17,827 bases of DNA from Bacillota bacterium (GCA_021846145.1 JAJZCJ010000030.1:1-17827), one strand, 5' to 3'. Counted from the stretch's first letter, positions 1 to 7,767 are shown. Notes: generated from the sequence alone by a model not told the origin. Made by a program: numbers and translations.

Positions 1-471
1 TTTGTTGGATTAACTAGCAACTTTTCCTATGGAGTTGCGGGGCCTTGGCTTGGGGTATCAAGCAACGTAGTCGGCGTCGTCGACATGTTCGGCCCGACGA
101 ACCGCGCTTATTTCGCCAAAAAAAGGCAGAAAAAGTTTGGCAACCTCAACGATCCTGTCTACGGGCTGTATACGCCTACCACCATTCGTCAAGAGAGCAC
201 CATTAATTATGTGCAACCCGGAGATCCGCCGTTTTTAATTATTCAAGGGGAAAAAGACCCGTTGGTGCCACCAAGTCAGTCAATTGAGCTGTATCATCGT
301 CTTCGAGATGCCGGCAATAACGTGCGCCTGATCATGGTAAAAAACGCAATGCACGAGTTTTATCCTGATGGTGGCTCGATTCACCCAAGCTTACTTTCCA
401 TCAGCATGACCGTATCCCATTTTTTTGAAAACATTCTATCAGGATCGCAAAATAACAACACTTCATCCTAG
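1..471 (+). CDS. alpha/beta hydrolase, C-terminal part (N-terminus outside window)
   Basis: The frame is open from base 1, so the gene enters the window already running; the ATG at 85 is internal. The visible 156 residues carry the end of an alpha/beta hydrolase fold of the esterase/acylaminoacyl-peptidase (BD-FAE, dienelactone hydrolase-like) type. The strand-loop LIIQGEKDPLVP holds the likely acid of the triad (Asp, codon about 256) and VKNAMHEF the likely catalytic His (codon about 352). The GxSxG nucleophile elbow should lie upstream of the window. The early VVGVVDMFGPTN stretch is also typical of the BD-FAE group. The family cleaves esters or peptides, and the substrate cannot be told from this end. 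The gene ends with TAG and overlaps the convergent beta-glucosidase gene by 9 bases, with no terminator hairpin between them. Confidence 0.85.
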   Translation, partial: FVGLTSNFSYGVAGPWLGVSSNVVGVVDMFGPTNRAYFAKKRQKKFGNLNDPVYGLYTPTTIRQESTINYVQPGDPPFLIIQGEKDPLVPPSQSIELYHRLRDAGNNVRLIMVKNAMHEFYPDGGSIHPSLLSISMTVSHFFENILSGSQNNNTSS

Positions 472-1800
472 CGAATTGGCTCGAATGACTCGTTGATACC
501 ATTTGCCGCTATTTTTGATAATTCGTTCCTGCGTAGCATAGTCAACATACACGATGCCGAAGCGCTTCGCGTATCCGTATGACCACTCGAAATTATCCAT
601 CAACGACCACACATAGTACCCCTTCAGGTTGCCGCCCTGCGAAATAAATTTGGCCGCTGCCTCAAGATGATCATGTAGATACTTCATGCGCCTATCGTCC
701 TTCACCTGTCCCTGATCCACTTGATCTTCAAAAGCCGCCCCATTTTCCGTAATATAAATGGGGATATTCGTATAGTCGACTTGTATCCGTGTTAGCAATT
801 GCAACAGTGAATCTGGATGAATCCCCCAATCCATCGCAGTCAATTCTCCTTCTGATGGGAGGATGCGAATACCAAACAACTCACTTTGCGCATCTTGAAT
901 CACGCGATTTCGAAAATAATAATTTACCCCCAAAAAATCAATTGGCAAAGCAATCTTTGCTAAATCACCCGGCAAGATAAAATCCAGTGGGCCAACTATT
1001 TGTTGATAAAAGGCCAACATGTCTTTAGGATACGCTCCGTGAAACAACGGATCGAGAAACCAACGGTTGCTGTTGCCATCTACAACTTGTGCTGCCATCT
1101 GATCTTCCAAACGATTGGTTCCCGCTTCCACGGGAGTGAGATTCAAGGTAATGCCAATTTGTCCTTTTTGCCCTGCATGCCGAAACACATCTACGACTTC
1201 GCCATGAGACAATAGCACGTGATGGGCAACTAGAAACGCCTCTTTCCAATCCGTATGCCCCGGTGCGTGCTGACCCAAAGCATGCCCAAGAAATGACGTA
1301 CACCAAGGCTCATTGTGGGTAATCCACTTTGGCACATCATCCCCAAATGCACGAAACATCGTATCAGCATACTCGACAAAGTAATTTATCGTATCACGCG
1401 ATCGCCAACCTCCCGCATCTTCCAGCCATTGCGGCAAATCCCAATGGTACAATGTCGCAGTGGGTGCAATTTGATGCTGGTGCAATTCTTCCAATAACTG
1501 CTTATAAAAGTCGATTCCTTTTTGATTCAACACACCTTTTTCTGGGAATATGCGTGGCCACGCCATTGAAAAACGATAAGAGGTAAGTCCCAAATCAGCC
1601 ATCAGCGCCACATCTTCCTGAAACCGATGATAATGGTCGCATGCCACATCCCCCGTGTGCCCTTCAAACACTTTGCCAGGAGTGTGAGAAAAAACGTCCC
1701 AAATAGACTCCCCACGACCATCTTCCTTGACTGCGCCTTCCACTTGGTACGCCGCCGTGGCCGCGCCCCACAAAAAATCATTTGGAAATTGAACGGTCAC
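463..1800 (-). CDS. bglA: GH1 family beta-glucosidase
   Basis: This cytoplasmic glycoside hydrolase family 1 enzyme should release glucose (or galactose / 6-phospho-sugars) from the non-reducing end of beta-glycosides. The N-terminal signature FLWGAATAAYQVEG, the acid/base motif THNEP (Glu about 164) and the nucleophile motif ITENGAA (Glu about 352) are all present, as are the sugar-binding LYHWDLPQ and the late WSLMDNFEW. The length of 445 residues is normal and there is no signal peptide. I chose the second GTG (1798-1800) because the Shine-Dalgarno AGGAGGT (complement of 1808-1814) sits 7 bases before it, whereas the GTG at 1807-1809 lies inside that site. No PTS or sugar-transport gene is adjacent, so phospho- versus non-phospho-glucosidase is undecided. 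The symbol is a family-level name only. Confidence 0.93.
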   Translation of the reverse strand: MTVQFPNDFLWGAATAAYQVEGAVKEDGRGESIWDVFSHTPGKVFEGHTGDVACDHYHRFQEDVALMADLGLTSYRFSMAWPRIFPEKGVLNQKGIDFYKQLLEELHQHQIAPTATLYHWDLPQWLEDAGGWRSRDTINYFVEYADTMFRAFGDDVPKWITHNEPWCTSFLGHALGQHAPGHTDWKEAFLVAHHVLLSHGEVVDVFRHAGQKGQIGITLNLTPVEAGTNRLEDQMAAQVVDGNSNRWFLDPLFHGAYPKDMLAFYQQIVGPLDFILPGDLAKIALPIDFLGVNYYFRNRVIQDAQSELFGIRILPSEGELTAMDWGIHPDSLLQLLTRIQVDYTNIPIYITENGAAFEDQVDQGQVKDDRRMKYLHDHLEAAAKFISQGGNLKGYYVWSLMDNFEWSYGYAKRFGIVYVDYATQERIIKNSGKWYQRVIRANSLG

Positions 1801-1826
1801 CTGTACCACCTCCTGACTACCACTTG

Positions 1827-1856
1827 ATCATAGCATCGAACAAGCAAACACCGCAA
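1827..1856 (-). promoter_or_regulatory. candidate promoter of the beta-glucosidase gene
   Basis: Reading the minus strand, TTGCGG (1851-1856) and TATGAT (1827-1832) are separated by 18 bases, and TG-C precedes TATGAT as an extended -10. The -35 box overlaps the U-tract of the permease terminator, so termination and re-initiation are packed into about 60 bases. It is a pattern match only. Confidence 0.45.
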
Positions 1857-1886
1857 AAAAGCCTGTCAGGTCACCCTGACAGGCTT
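1855..1886 (-). terminator. intrinsic terminator of the APC permease gene
   Basis: A perfect 12-bp stem (1859-1870 with 1875-1886) with a 4-base loop is followed on the minus strand by a run of T (complement of 1855-1860). It lies 14 bases past the permease stop codon and separates that gene from the downstream beta-glucosidase. Confidence 0.9.
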
Positions 1887-1899
1887 GGAATTTGTCGTT

Positions 1900-3489
1900 T
1901 TACAGGCTAGCAATTTCCCCGTCGTACGCCTCTTCTGTCTCTTCATGATCAAGTAGAACAGGTTTTGGCAACGCGGAGGCCACTCCCCAATAGTAAGCAA
2001 TTAGAGAAACAATGATCACCAACAACTGGTCGTAAGGTGCCGCAATCGCGCCTGTTCCACCACCAAAATTACCGAGCAGCGAAATGAAGAACATGGCCAC
2101 GAAATAAATGACCAGCCACCAAGAAGATTTAAGTTGTTGACTGAAAGGAACAGCTTCTGTTGGCATGACATTTTTCATTAACAAATACAGTACGAAGACA
2201 ATAATTTGCAGTCCAATCAACACACGATCAATGCCCCACCCTGTCCAGTAGATAATCAGTGAAGCAACAATGAAGGCGACAGGGGCAATGATCCCCATCC
2301 CACCAAGCCGGAAAGGACGACGCATATCAGGCGCTGTCTTGCGAAATGCCGCCGCAGAAATTGGACCAATAATGTACGTCATAACAGTGGCAGATGACAC
2401 AACACCCACCAATTGACTCCAGATCGGAAAGGGACCGGTCCAGAATACCGCCAAGATAAAGGCGAGTATCATCGCTGCGCGAGGAACTCCTGTCTTAGGA
2501 TCGACTTTGCTAAATACCTTAAAAAATGTTCCCGTTCTCGCCCATGCAAAAATAACGCGAGCCGTGGAGGATTGATAGATATTCCCAGTACCACTAGGAG
2601 AAATGGCACCGTCAATAAACAGGAAGGTCGCAAGCCATCCAAATCCGAGAAGCATAGCCAAATCTGCAAAAGGTGCCTTTAAGGTCAACTTATCCCAACC
2701 ACCGGCAAGGCTGCTAGCAGGCACTGCACCGATAAATACCACTTGCAAGAGGACATAAATCACTGCCCCCAAAATGATGGCAATAATAATGGATAGGGGT
2801 ACATTGCGTTGCGGATTTTTTGCTTCACCAGCAAAGTCGACCGATTGCCGAAACCCAAGGAAGGCAAAAACGATACCGCCAGTGGAAACCGCACTTTCAA
2901 TGCCTGAAAACCCATGTGTTGCAAAACCATGAGAAGAGAAATTCACTCCGTGGAACTGCGTGAAAAGGACAATAATAGTCAATAAAGGAACAATGAACTT
3001 GATCGCAGTAACAATCGAATTAATTTTGCCAAATACATTAACACTCCAGAAATTCAATAGGAAGAATAAAAACAACAATATTAACTGGACAAACCAACCA
3101 AGCACAGATACGTTGCCACTCGCAGTACCGAGCGCTGGCCACCACGTTTGAGCGTACTGACGAACAGCTTCCACTTCAATACCTGCCACGCTAGAGTACG
3201 CAATAAGTGCAGCAAAACCCATCATATAACCGATAATCGGACCATGAGAATAATCAGGATAGCGAATAATGCCCCCTGCTCGCGGCATTGCGCCACCAAG
3301 TTCAGCGTAGACAAGGCCGATCAATAATACAGCAACGGCACCGATGACCCAAGAAATCCACGCGGAAGGACCAGCAATATTGGCACCACCTAGCGAGGCC
3401 ATCAGCCACCCTGATCCGATAATTGCACCTAGTCCTAAGAATGTTAAATCCAGAAGATTTAACTGACGTTTCAGTTTACCAGATTCCAT
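1900..3489 (-). CDS. APC-superfamily amino-acid permease (YveA/AspP-like)
   Basis: This 529-residue integral membrane transporter belongs to the amino acid-polyamine-organocation superfamily. The substrate-binding first helix is clear (FLGLGAIIGSGWLMA, residues about 17-31), followed by a second helix, YAELGGAMPRAGG, and around twelve hydrophobic segments in all; the cytoplasmic C-terminus is acidic (HEETEEAYDGE). The overall pattern and length resemble the Bacillus subtilis proton-aspartate symporter YveA/AspP, so uptake of an acidic amino acid is a reasonable but unproven guess. Start ATG at 3487-3489 follows a G-rich ribosome binding site (GGGGGGAG). It is transcribed alone, with its own terminator; the 286-base upstream gap is AT-rich with no promoter I would trust. 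Confidence 0.9.
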   Translation of the reverse strand: MESGKLKRQLNLLDLTFLGLGAIIGSGWLMASLGGANIAGPSAWISWVIGAVAVLLIGLVYAELGGAMPRAGGIIRYPDYSHGPIIGYMMGFAALIAYSSVAGIEVEAVRQYAQTWWPALGTASGNVSVLGWFVQLILLFLFFLLNFWSVNVFGKINSIVTAIKFIVPLLTIIVLFTQFHGVNFSSHGFATHGFSGIESAVSTGGIVFAFLGFRQSVDFAGEAKNPQRNVPLSIIIAIILGAVIYVLLQVVFIGAVPASSLAGGWDKLTLKAPFADLAMLLGFGWLATFLFIDGAISPSGTGNIYQSSTARVIFAWARTGTFFKVFSKVDPKTGVPRAAMILAFILAVFWTGPFPIWSQLVGVVSSATVMTYIIGPISAAAFRKTAPDMRRPFRLGGMGIIAPVAFIVASLIIYWTGWGIDRVLIGLQIIVFVLYLLMKNVMPTEAVPFSQQLKSSWWLVIYFVAMFFISLLGNFGGGTGAIAAPYDQLLVIIVSLIAYYWGVASALPKPVLLDHEETEEAYDGEIASL

Positions 3490-3728
3490 TAGTCTCCCCC
3501 CTTCAAATGTTATAAAAATGATATTTCAGATTAATAACTCCAACCCTCCTCCAATTTTTATAAAACTACCAAAAACGGATACATAAATGTTACAATATGT
3601 TCAAAGTATTAGAAAACTTCAAACATTCTTTTTGTTGAGTACATTCTAATATACTCAGAATTCAAATGCAATTTAGTAGGGTAAAGTATTTTTGAGTTTT
3701 CAATCTATTCATTCCTAATTTGAACATA

Positions 3729-3766
3729 CCCTCATTCCAAAACTATACGTCATTCCGAAATGAGGG
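3729..3766. repeat. imperfect inverted repeat upstream of the permease
   Basis: CCCTCATT and AATGAGGG face each other across about 22 bases, just past the stop of the monooxygenase gene on the minus strand. There is no U-tract after the stem, so a classical terminator is doubtful; it may still form a 3' hairpin. Confidence 0.3.
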
Positions 3767-3775
3767 CTCGATTGC

Positions 3776-4060
3776 TTACATTTTTACATTGTACCCTGTG
3801 AGTTCAGCCCTTAGACCATTATTCCCCTGCCCGCTGTGCGCCTGCCGGAAGCCCTCACTCTTGACCCAGTTTTGAAAATGGTCTTCTGATTCCCAGAGCA
3901 CGCGCACAATAAAGTGGCTACCGTCCTGAGACTCCAACATGTTGAACTGACGAAATCCTGGAACGGCCTTCATATGTTCTCCTGCATGCGCAAATCCCTG
4001 TTGCAATCGCTCACCTTGTTCCACTGAATTCACGAAAATTTTATTATGCGCCTCAAACAC
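3776..4060 (-). CDS. IsdG/HmoA-like heme-degrading monooxygenase (ABM domain)
   Basis: This 94-residue cytoplasmic protein has one antibiotic-biosynthesis-monooxygenase (dimeric ferredoxin-like) domain. It fits the IsdG/HmoA/HmoB heme monooxygenases: the catalytic triad expected in that family is seen as Asn6, Trp65 and His75, and the spacing (59 and 10) nearly equals that of IsdG (60 and 10, from memory). The motif RVLWESEDHFQNW and the tail FRQAHSGQ are typical of HmoA/HmoB. Such enzymes open heme and release iron. The start is GTG, with GAGGAG 9 bases upstream. It is divergent from the MATE gene, and a Fur-like box overlaps its probable -10, which supports iron control. A general ABM-domain enzyme acting on another substrate is the alternative. 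Confidence 0.82.
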   Translation of the reverse strand: MFEAHNKIFVNSVEQGERLQQGFAHAGEHMKAVPGFRQFNMLESQDGSHFIVRVLWESEDHFQNWVKSEGFRQAHSGQGNNGLRAELTGYNVKM

Positions 4061-4119
4061 TAACTACCACTCCTCTGACTAATCGAATATGGTTTTCTTA
4101 TTTGCAATTCAATATTACC

Positions 4120-4134
4120 TGATAATAATTATAT
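4120..4134. promoter_or_regulatory. Fur-like box upstream of the heme monooxygenase
   Basis: The sequence TGATAATAATTATAT matches the Bacillus 7-1-7 Fur consensus (TGATAATNATTATCA) at 12 of 14 specified positions. It overlaps TATAAT on the minus strand (complement of 4128-4133), the likely -10 of the monooxygenase gene, so iron-bound Fur would block that promoter. Confidence 0.6.
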
Positions 4135-4141
4135 TGTGTAG

Positions 4142-4167
4142 TAGCAATTTAGCCACTTTGCTATAAT
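4142..4167 (+). promoter_or_regulatory. extended -10 promoter of the MATE gene with an overlapping dyad
   Basis: TG-C-TATAAT (4159-4167) is a strong extended -10, giving a leader of only about 17 bases; no good -35 is seen. The inverted repeat TAGCAA-N10-TTGCTA (4142-4163) overlaps this -10 and covers the expected -35 region of the divergent monooxygenase promoter, so one repressor could act on both sides. Confidence 0.5.
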
Positions 4168-4190
4168 CATCTCATGAGAGGACGTGACAA

Positions 4191-5528
4191 ATGGCGAGCG
4201 CCATCAGAATCCCACCCCCAGCCAAACGGGTCTTTGCAATTGCACTCCCAGCCATTGGCGAAGCGTATTTACAAAACTTATTAGGTGTTGCTGATACCTT
4301 CTTTATCGCCAAATTAGGTTTGATTTCCCTTGACGCAGTCGGTATCACGAACGTGTACAACATGACCTACATCGGTGTTTTTATGGCGGTGTCAGCCACC
4401 ATCTCTGTTTTTTTATCACGAGCCGTGGGAGCAAAAAACAAAAATCAGGGTCGTGCTGCAATTTGGCATGGTTTTCTCATTGTGTTTGCGCTGGGCATCA
4501 TTTTATCATTAGCCTCTGTGTATTTTGCTGTTCCTCTGCTACATATAATGGGAGCCACCGGAGCGCTACAAAGAACTGCATTGCCATATTTCTCTATCGT
4601 ACTTGGAATATCACCATTAATTGCCCTTTTCACTACACAATCTGCTGCATTCCGCGCGATTGGGGACACCAAAACACCATTGCGAGTCGCCCTTGAAATG
4701 AACGCAATTCACGTTGCATTCGATTACTTTTTAATTTTTGGAGTGGGGTCATTTCACGGTTTTGGGTTAAAAGGAGCCGCACTAGCAATGGTACTCGCGC
4801 GTTTGTACGCGCTGCTTAGACTTTGGATGAAATCCCGCACCGTAGATGATCTTGCTCTCTTGCGCACGGATTTAAAATTATCCCTGGCTATTAGCTGGCG
4901 TATGATAAAATTTGCCGTTCCTGCTGCGTTGGAACGACTGTCCATGCGAGTCGGACAAGTGATCTATTTTGGCTTGATCGTGAGAATGGGAATTGATGTA
5001 TATGCCACTCACAATATTGCGGGAACATTGACCACTTTTGCCTATACGATTGGAAGTGGATTTGCAATTGCGGCTACCACTACGATTGGCCAAGCCATTG
5101 GCAGTGGCAATGTGGACGACGCAAAAATATACCGCCGTTGGAGTTACATCGAATCGGCGGTGGCGATGACCGTAATCACCATCATCTTATGGCTATTCAG
5201 TCCATGGCTTGGCTTGCTCTTTTCACATAATCAGCACGTGATTCATTTGCTGTTCATCATTCTTGCGATCGACATTGCTTCACAACCGTTTCTGGCTGCC
5301 GTTTTGGTTGATACTTCCGCCATTCAGGCAGGTGGCAACAGCAAATTTCCGATGATCACCACCATCATTGGCATATGGGGCATTCGCACCTTAGGGGTAT
5401 ACGTGTTTGCATGGCACTTTCACTTTGGCCTGCCTGCGGTCTGGATCAGCATCGGCAGTGACAATGCGTTGCGTGCAGGTCTATTTCTATGGTATCGACG
5501 GACTCACAATTGGATAAGAAAACTATAA
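4191..5528 (+). CDS. MATE family efflux transporter
   Basis: A 445-residue multidrug and toxic compound extrusion family antiporter in the cytoplasmic membrane, with about twelve hydrophobic helices in two similar halves. The first half carries LPAIGEAYLQNLLGVADTFF and GISPLIALFTTQSAAFRAIG; the second half repeats the pattern (PAALERLSMRVGQVIYFGL, then FLAAVLVDTSAIQAGGNSKF). The family exports cationic drugs or metabolites using sodium or protons; the substrate here is unknown. ATG at 4191 follows a GAGAGG ribosome site. The stop is 12 bases before the next gene, so the two probably form one transcript. Its promoter faces the heme monooxygenase promoter. Confidence 0.92.
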   Translation: MASAIRIPPPAKRVFAIALPAIGEAYLQNLLGVADTFFIAKLGLISLDAVGITNVYNMTYIGVFMAVSATISVFLSRAVGAKNKNQGRAAIWHGFLIVFALGIILSLASVYFAVPLLHIMGATGALQRTALPYFSIVLGISPLIALFTTQSAAFRAIGDTKTPLRVALEMNAIHVAFDYFLIFGVGSFHGFGLKGAALAMVLARLYALLRLWMKSRTVDDLALLRTDLKLSLAISWRMIKFAVPAALERLSMRVGQVIYFGLIVRMGIDVYATHNIAGTLTTFAYTIGSGFAIAATTTIGQAIGSGNVDDAKIYRRWSYIESAVAMTVITIILWLFSPWLGLLFSHNQHVIHLLFIILAIDIASQPFLAAVLVDTSAIQAGGNSKFPMITTIIGIWGIRTLGVYVFAWHFHFGLPAVWISIGSDNALRAGLFLWYRRTHNWIRKL

Positions 5529-5540
5529 AGAGGTGAAAAC

Positions 5541-5984
5541 ATGTCCATTACCATTTTTATTGATGCAGACGCAGCACCAAAAGATGTACTTTCGACGGCA
5601 CGGACACTCGGTCAACGCTACGGAGCCAATGTGATCACCGTAAGTTCGATCAATCATCAGATTCAAGGAGACAATCACATCCAAGTGGATGCGCATCCAC
5701 AGGCGACGGACATGCATATTCTCGGACGCATTAAAAAGGGGGAACCGGCTATTGTGATTACGCAGGATTACGGCCTCGCCGCCATCGCGCTGGGAAAAGG
5801 CGCAAAAGCATTGTCACCAAAAGGAATGGAGTATACTGCGAACAATATTGATCTTTTGCTCTATGAGCGGGCATTACATCAACGTGAACGAAAAGCTTCG
5901 GTGCGTTTTCGCGGACCAAAAGCGCGCACCGATGAGGATCGCAAGACATTCGCTTTGCGTCTTGAAGCGTTACTATCTATCTAA
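5541..5984 (+). CDS. YaiI/YqxD family protein (DUF188)
   Basis: A 147-residue protein of the UPF0178/DUF188 family, widely conserved and of unknown molecular function, with a PIN-like nuclease fold proposed. The N-terminal FIDADAAP with two Asp residues, the central VITQDYGLAAIALGKGA and the basic tail RFRGPKARTDEDR are the family signatures, and the length is normal. The ribosome site AGAGGTG precedes the ATG. It lies 12 bases after the MATE gene in the same direction, most likely in one operon. Nuclease activity on RNA or DNA would be an inference from the fold only. Confidence 0.9.
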   Translation: MSITIFIDADAAPKDVLSTARTLGQRYGANVITVSSINHQIQGDNHIQVDAHPQATDMHILGRIKKGEPAIVITQDYGLAAIALGKGAKALSPKGMEYTANNIDLLLYERALHQRERKASVRFRGPKARTDEDRKTFALRLEALLSI

Positions 5985-5998
5985 ATTAGTGATTCCCC

Positions 5999-6018
5999 GT
6001 AATACCGTTATTACTTTT
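5999..6018 (+). terminator. weak AT-rich hairpin between convergent genes
   Basis: GTAATA and TATTAC form a 6-bp stem with a 4-base loop, followed by TTTT on the plus strand, 14 bases after the DUF188 stop. The stem is AT-rich and overlaps the stop of the convergent dedA gene, so termination would be inefficient. Confidence 0.35.
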
Positions 6019-6589
6019 CGATACGGTTTTGTAATGTTTTATGTACCCACCATAGAATAACGATCACGATCATTAGTATCGGTGCCGTTATATACCAATG
6101 GATAATCAATGTTTGCCCGTAATGTCGCCAAATCATCTCAAGATACCGTCCCATGACTAAAAACAGCGCCGACCACGCCATGGCCGCAGGCAGATTATAG
6201 AGGGTAAATTTTCCGTACGTTACTTTGTTAATTCCCGCCAAGTACGGTATAGCGATGCGAACAAACGCAATAAATTTTCCAATGAGTAAATAGGCGGACT
6301 GAAATCGCTGAAAGTTAATTTCCACAGAATGAAACCGTGATTCTGTAATCCCTACCCGTCGTCCATATCGAAGGATAGCTGTCCTCCCTACAAATCGACC
6401 AATGACATACGCGATATTTGATCCTACCACGTTCCCCATAAACGCCATAATCCATAAAGGTAAAAATGCAAAAACGCCACGAGACATTTCAATCCCTGAC
6501 GTGATCAAAATCGTTTCAGAAGGAAACGGCACACCGATGGCTTCAAAAAACAATGCGAGAAACACGCCTAAATAACCTAAATGTTGCAA
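6011..6589 (-). CDS. DedA family membrane protein
   Basis: A 192-residue DedA/VTT-domain integral membrane protein; the family contains polyprenyl-phosphate and phospholipid flippases and affects membrane potential and drug resistance. The N-terminal motif FFEAIGVPFPSE and the later GKFIAFVRIAIPYLAG (the F-x3-R-x3-P-x2-G region with the conserved Arg) are both intact. The start is TTG (complement of 6587-6589), with AAGGGGGAAG upstream; an in-frame TAA lies just before it, so no earlier start exists. Its upstream sequence is a broken dinB fragment, so the native promoter may have been replaced. Confidence 0.88.
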   Translation of the reverse strand: MQHLGYLGVFLALFFEAIGVPFPSETILITSGIEMSRGVFAFLPLWIMAFMGNVVGSNIAYVIGRFVGRTAILRYGRRVGITESRFHSVEINFQRFQSAYLLIGKFIAFVRIAIPYLAGINKVTYGKFTLYNLPAAMAWSALFLVMGRYLEMIWRHYGQTLIIHWYITAPILMIVIVILWWVHKTLQNRIEK

Positions 6590-6609
6590 CCGTCTTCCCC
6601 CTTATCCAT

Positions 6610-6811
6610 ATGTGTCCGATTAGTTCCTTCACGCTCCATTTTTCTGGCGCATACCGAAAATTTGCCTGTGTCTCTGTGAGAAGAGAAAGCAAGGAAATGG
6701 TCGTCTCAAGTAGTTTGGCAAGGTGATCGACGACACTCCCTTCAGAAACAAGCGATATATACCGTTCGTAATATCGGGATATGCCTCTTTTGTCAATGAG
6801 AAATTCATCAT
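6610..6811 (-). pseudogene. truncated, frameshifted 5' fragment of a dinB-like gene
   Basis: This stretch is a copy of the first two fifths of the intact DinB gene at 9560-10078. Over about 214 aligned positions (6610-6822 versus 9876-10089) I count 13 substitutions and one missing base, about 93% identity. The copy starts MMNFSLTKEAYPD with its own GGAGG site; the missing base (near 6772) then shifts the frame. Homology stops abruptly at 6610, 20 bases before the dedA start, so the C-terminal metal-binding half is absent. It begins directly behind the vapC stop codon. No function is expected as protein, although the fragment may supply transcription signals. Confidence 0.85.
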
Positions 6812-6821
6812 TCCGCCTCCT

Positions 6822-7226
6822 TTAAAAAATGTGCACTCCAATCCGCTGTGCCGCCTGATACAACCGCTGATCCGCTGTAGCTAGAGGACAGCCTAGACGC
6901 TGCGCAAGTTCAAGATAAGCGGTATCGTAAGCCGTCAAGTCATTCCCCAAAGCGAGTGGTACCGTATGGCGAAAAACATGCGCTGGGGTCACCACATCAA
7001 CTGAAATTTTTAATTCAGACAGTAAACTCAAGGCGATCTGAAGCTGTTCCTGATTCATTCGCCCCCGCTTACGACCTACTAACAGTGCATTTGCAACCTC
7101 CAACGACCAAATAGACGGCACACTCGCACGATCCGCTTTGAAGTATCGCAATACTTTGTCTGCATACGCATTCAATTCATCCGGAAAACACCAACTCAAC
7201 GCAACCGAAGCATCCAATACAAACAT
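6822..7226 (-). CDS. vapC: VapC-type PIN-domain toxin
   Basis: A 134-residue PIN-domain ribonuclease, the toxin half of a type II toxin-antitoxin pair. The four acidic residues expected at the Mg/Mn site are visible: Asp5 (FVLDAS), Glu43 (WSLEVANAL), Asp101 (TAYDTAYLELA) and Asp119 (LATADQRL). VapC toxins usually cut tRNA or rRNA at a specific site. The ATG overlaps the antitoxin stop as TAATG, which indicates translational coupling. The stop codon lies at the edge of the duplicated dinB fragment, so the pair sits in a recombined region. The acid residues are all present, so the toxin looks active. Confidence 0.9.
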   Translation of the reverse strand: MFVLDASVALSWCFPDELNAYADKVLRYFKADRASVPSIWSLEVANALLVGRKRGRMNQEQLQIALSLLSELKISVDVVTPAHVFRHTVPLALGNDLTAYDTAYLELAQRLGCPLATADQRLYQAAQRIGVHIF

Positions 7227-7468
7227 TAGAAGCGTCGCCCTTCTTCGATCATTTCCTGAATCGAGGGTCCAACTGAACTCAACGACTGACGAAGTCGTTG
7301 AAACTCTTCGGCAATATCATCCAGTGATTTTTCTCCATTTTGATAGGGTACGATTTTCGCGATTGGCTTACCCCGTTTCGTCACCAAAATGGCCTCGCCA
7401 CTTTTCGCTACTTCATCAAGCAGTTCTGACAAATGTGTTTTCACTTCATAGGCACCAATTTCTTTCAT
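7226..7468 (-). CDS. Phd/YefM family antitoxin (VapB-type)
   Basis: An 80-residue antitoxin of the Phd/YefM fold. The N-terminal half (EIGAYEVKTHLSELLDEVAKSG, then ILVTKRGKPIAKIVPY) is the DNA-binding domain that autorepresses the operon; the acidic, helical tail (DDIAEEFQRLRQ ... IQEMIEEGRRF) should wrap the VapC active site. I chose the ATG at 7466-7468 because GAGGTG lies 6 bases upstream; the GTG/ATG codons at 7472-7477 overlap that site. It is the first gene of the pair and ends in the TAATG overlap with vapC. A promoter (7502-7530) precedes it. Confidence 0.9.
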   Translation of the reverse strand: MKEIGAYEVKTHLSELLDEVAKSGEAILVTKRGKPIAKIVPYQNGEKSLDDIAEEFQRLRQSLSSVGPSIQEMIEEGRRF

Positions 7469-7473
7469 TTCCA

Positions 7474-7668
7474 TCACCTCAACAAACCAGTCTTTACGAC
7501 TAGTATATGTGCAGCATCTAAAACAGGCAATGTTTTTTCACCAGTAATTGCACATCGTCTTTGATAGGCCTCTGTATCAAGGTTTGGATGGCTCGCGTTA
7601 CATTGGATACGACCTCCGCGTGTTGATGAATCGAGGGGGAAGTTGTCAAGAAGAAAGGAGATCCCGCA
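7474..7668 (-). pseudogene. HNH endonuclease fragment (HNH_2-like)
   Basis: One minus-strand frame is open from 7668 down to a TGA at 7474-7476 and includes EAYQRRCAITGEKTLPVLD followed by AAHI (about 7504-7572). This is the first half of an HNH nuclease core of the PF13391 type, ending at the first catalytic His. The rest of the domain (the Asn/His part) is gone; after AAHI the frame runs into the antitoxin leader. No start codon or clear upstream domain is visible, so this is a remnant of a longer gene truncated at both ends. Confidence 0.65.
7502..7530 (-). promoter_or_regulatory. probable promoter of the toxin-antitoxin operon
   Basis: On the minus strand TTGCCT (7525-7530) and TATACT (7502-7507) are spaced by exactly 17 bases. 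The expected transcript start near 7495 is about 27 bases before the antitoxin ATG. The promoter lies inside the HNH remnant codons. Confidence 0.55.
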
Positions 7669-7767
7669 TCATCGGAGGATTGGGTTTGGGCGAGAGAAGG
7701 CAAAGAGTGGTATTTGATAATTGAACGTATAGTCCACTCTTTGCAATCAGTGGGTCACCACTAATCC

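Noticed and set aside
1025..1306. 93-codon minus-strand frame inside the beta-glucosidase
   Set aside because: It is an alternative frame of an intact GH1 gene, with Arg/Ser-rich composition typical of a shifted frame.
6629..6841. 70-codon frame as a real small gene
   Set aside because: It is the shifted dinB fragment read through its missing base and extended upstream into the vapC end.
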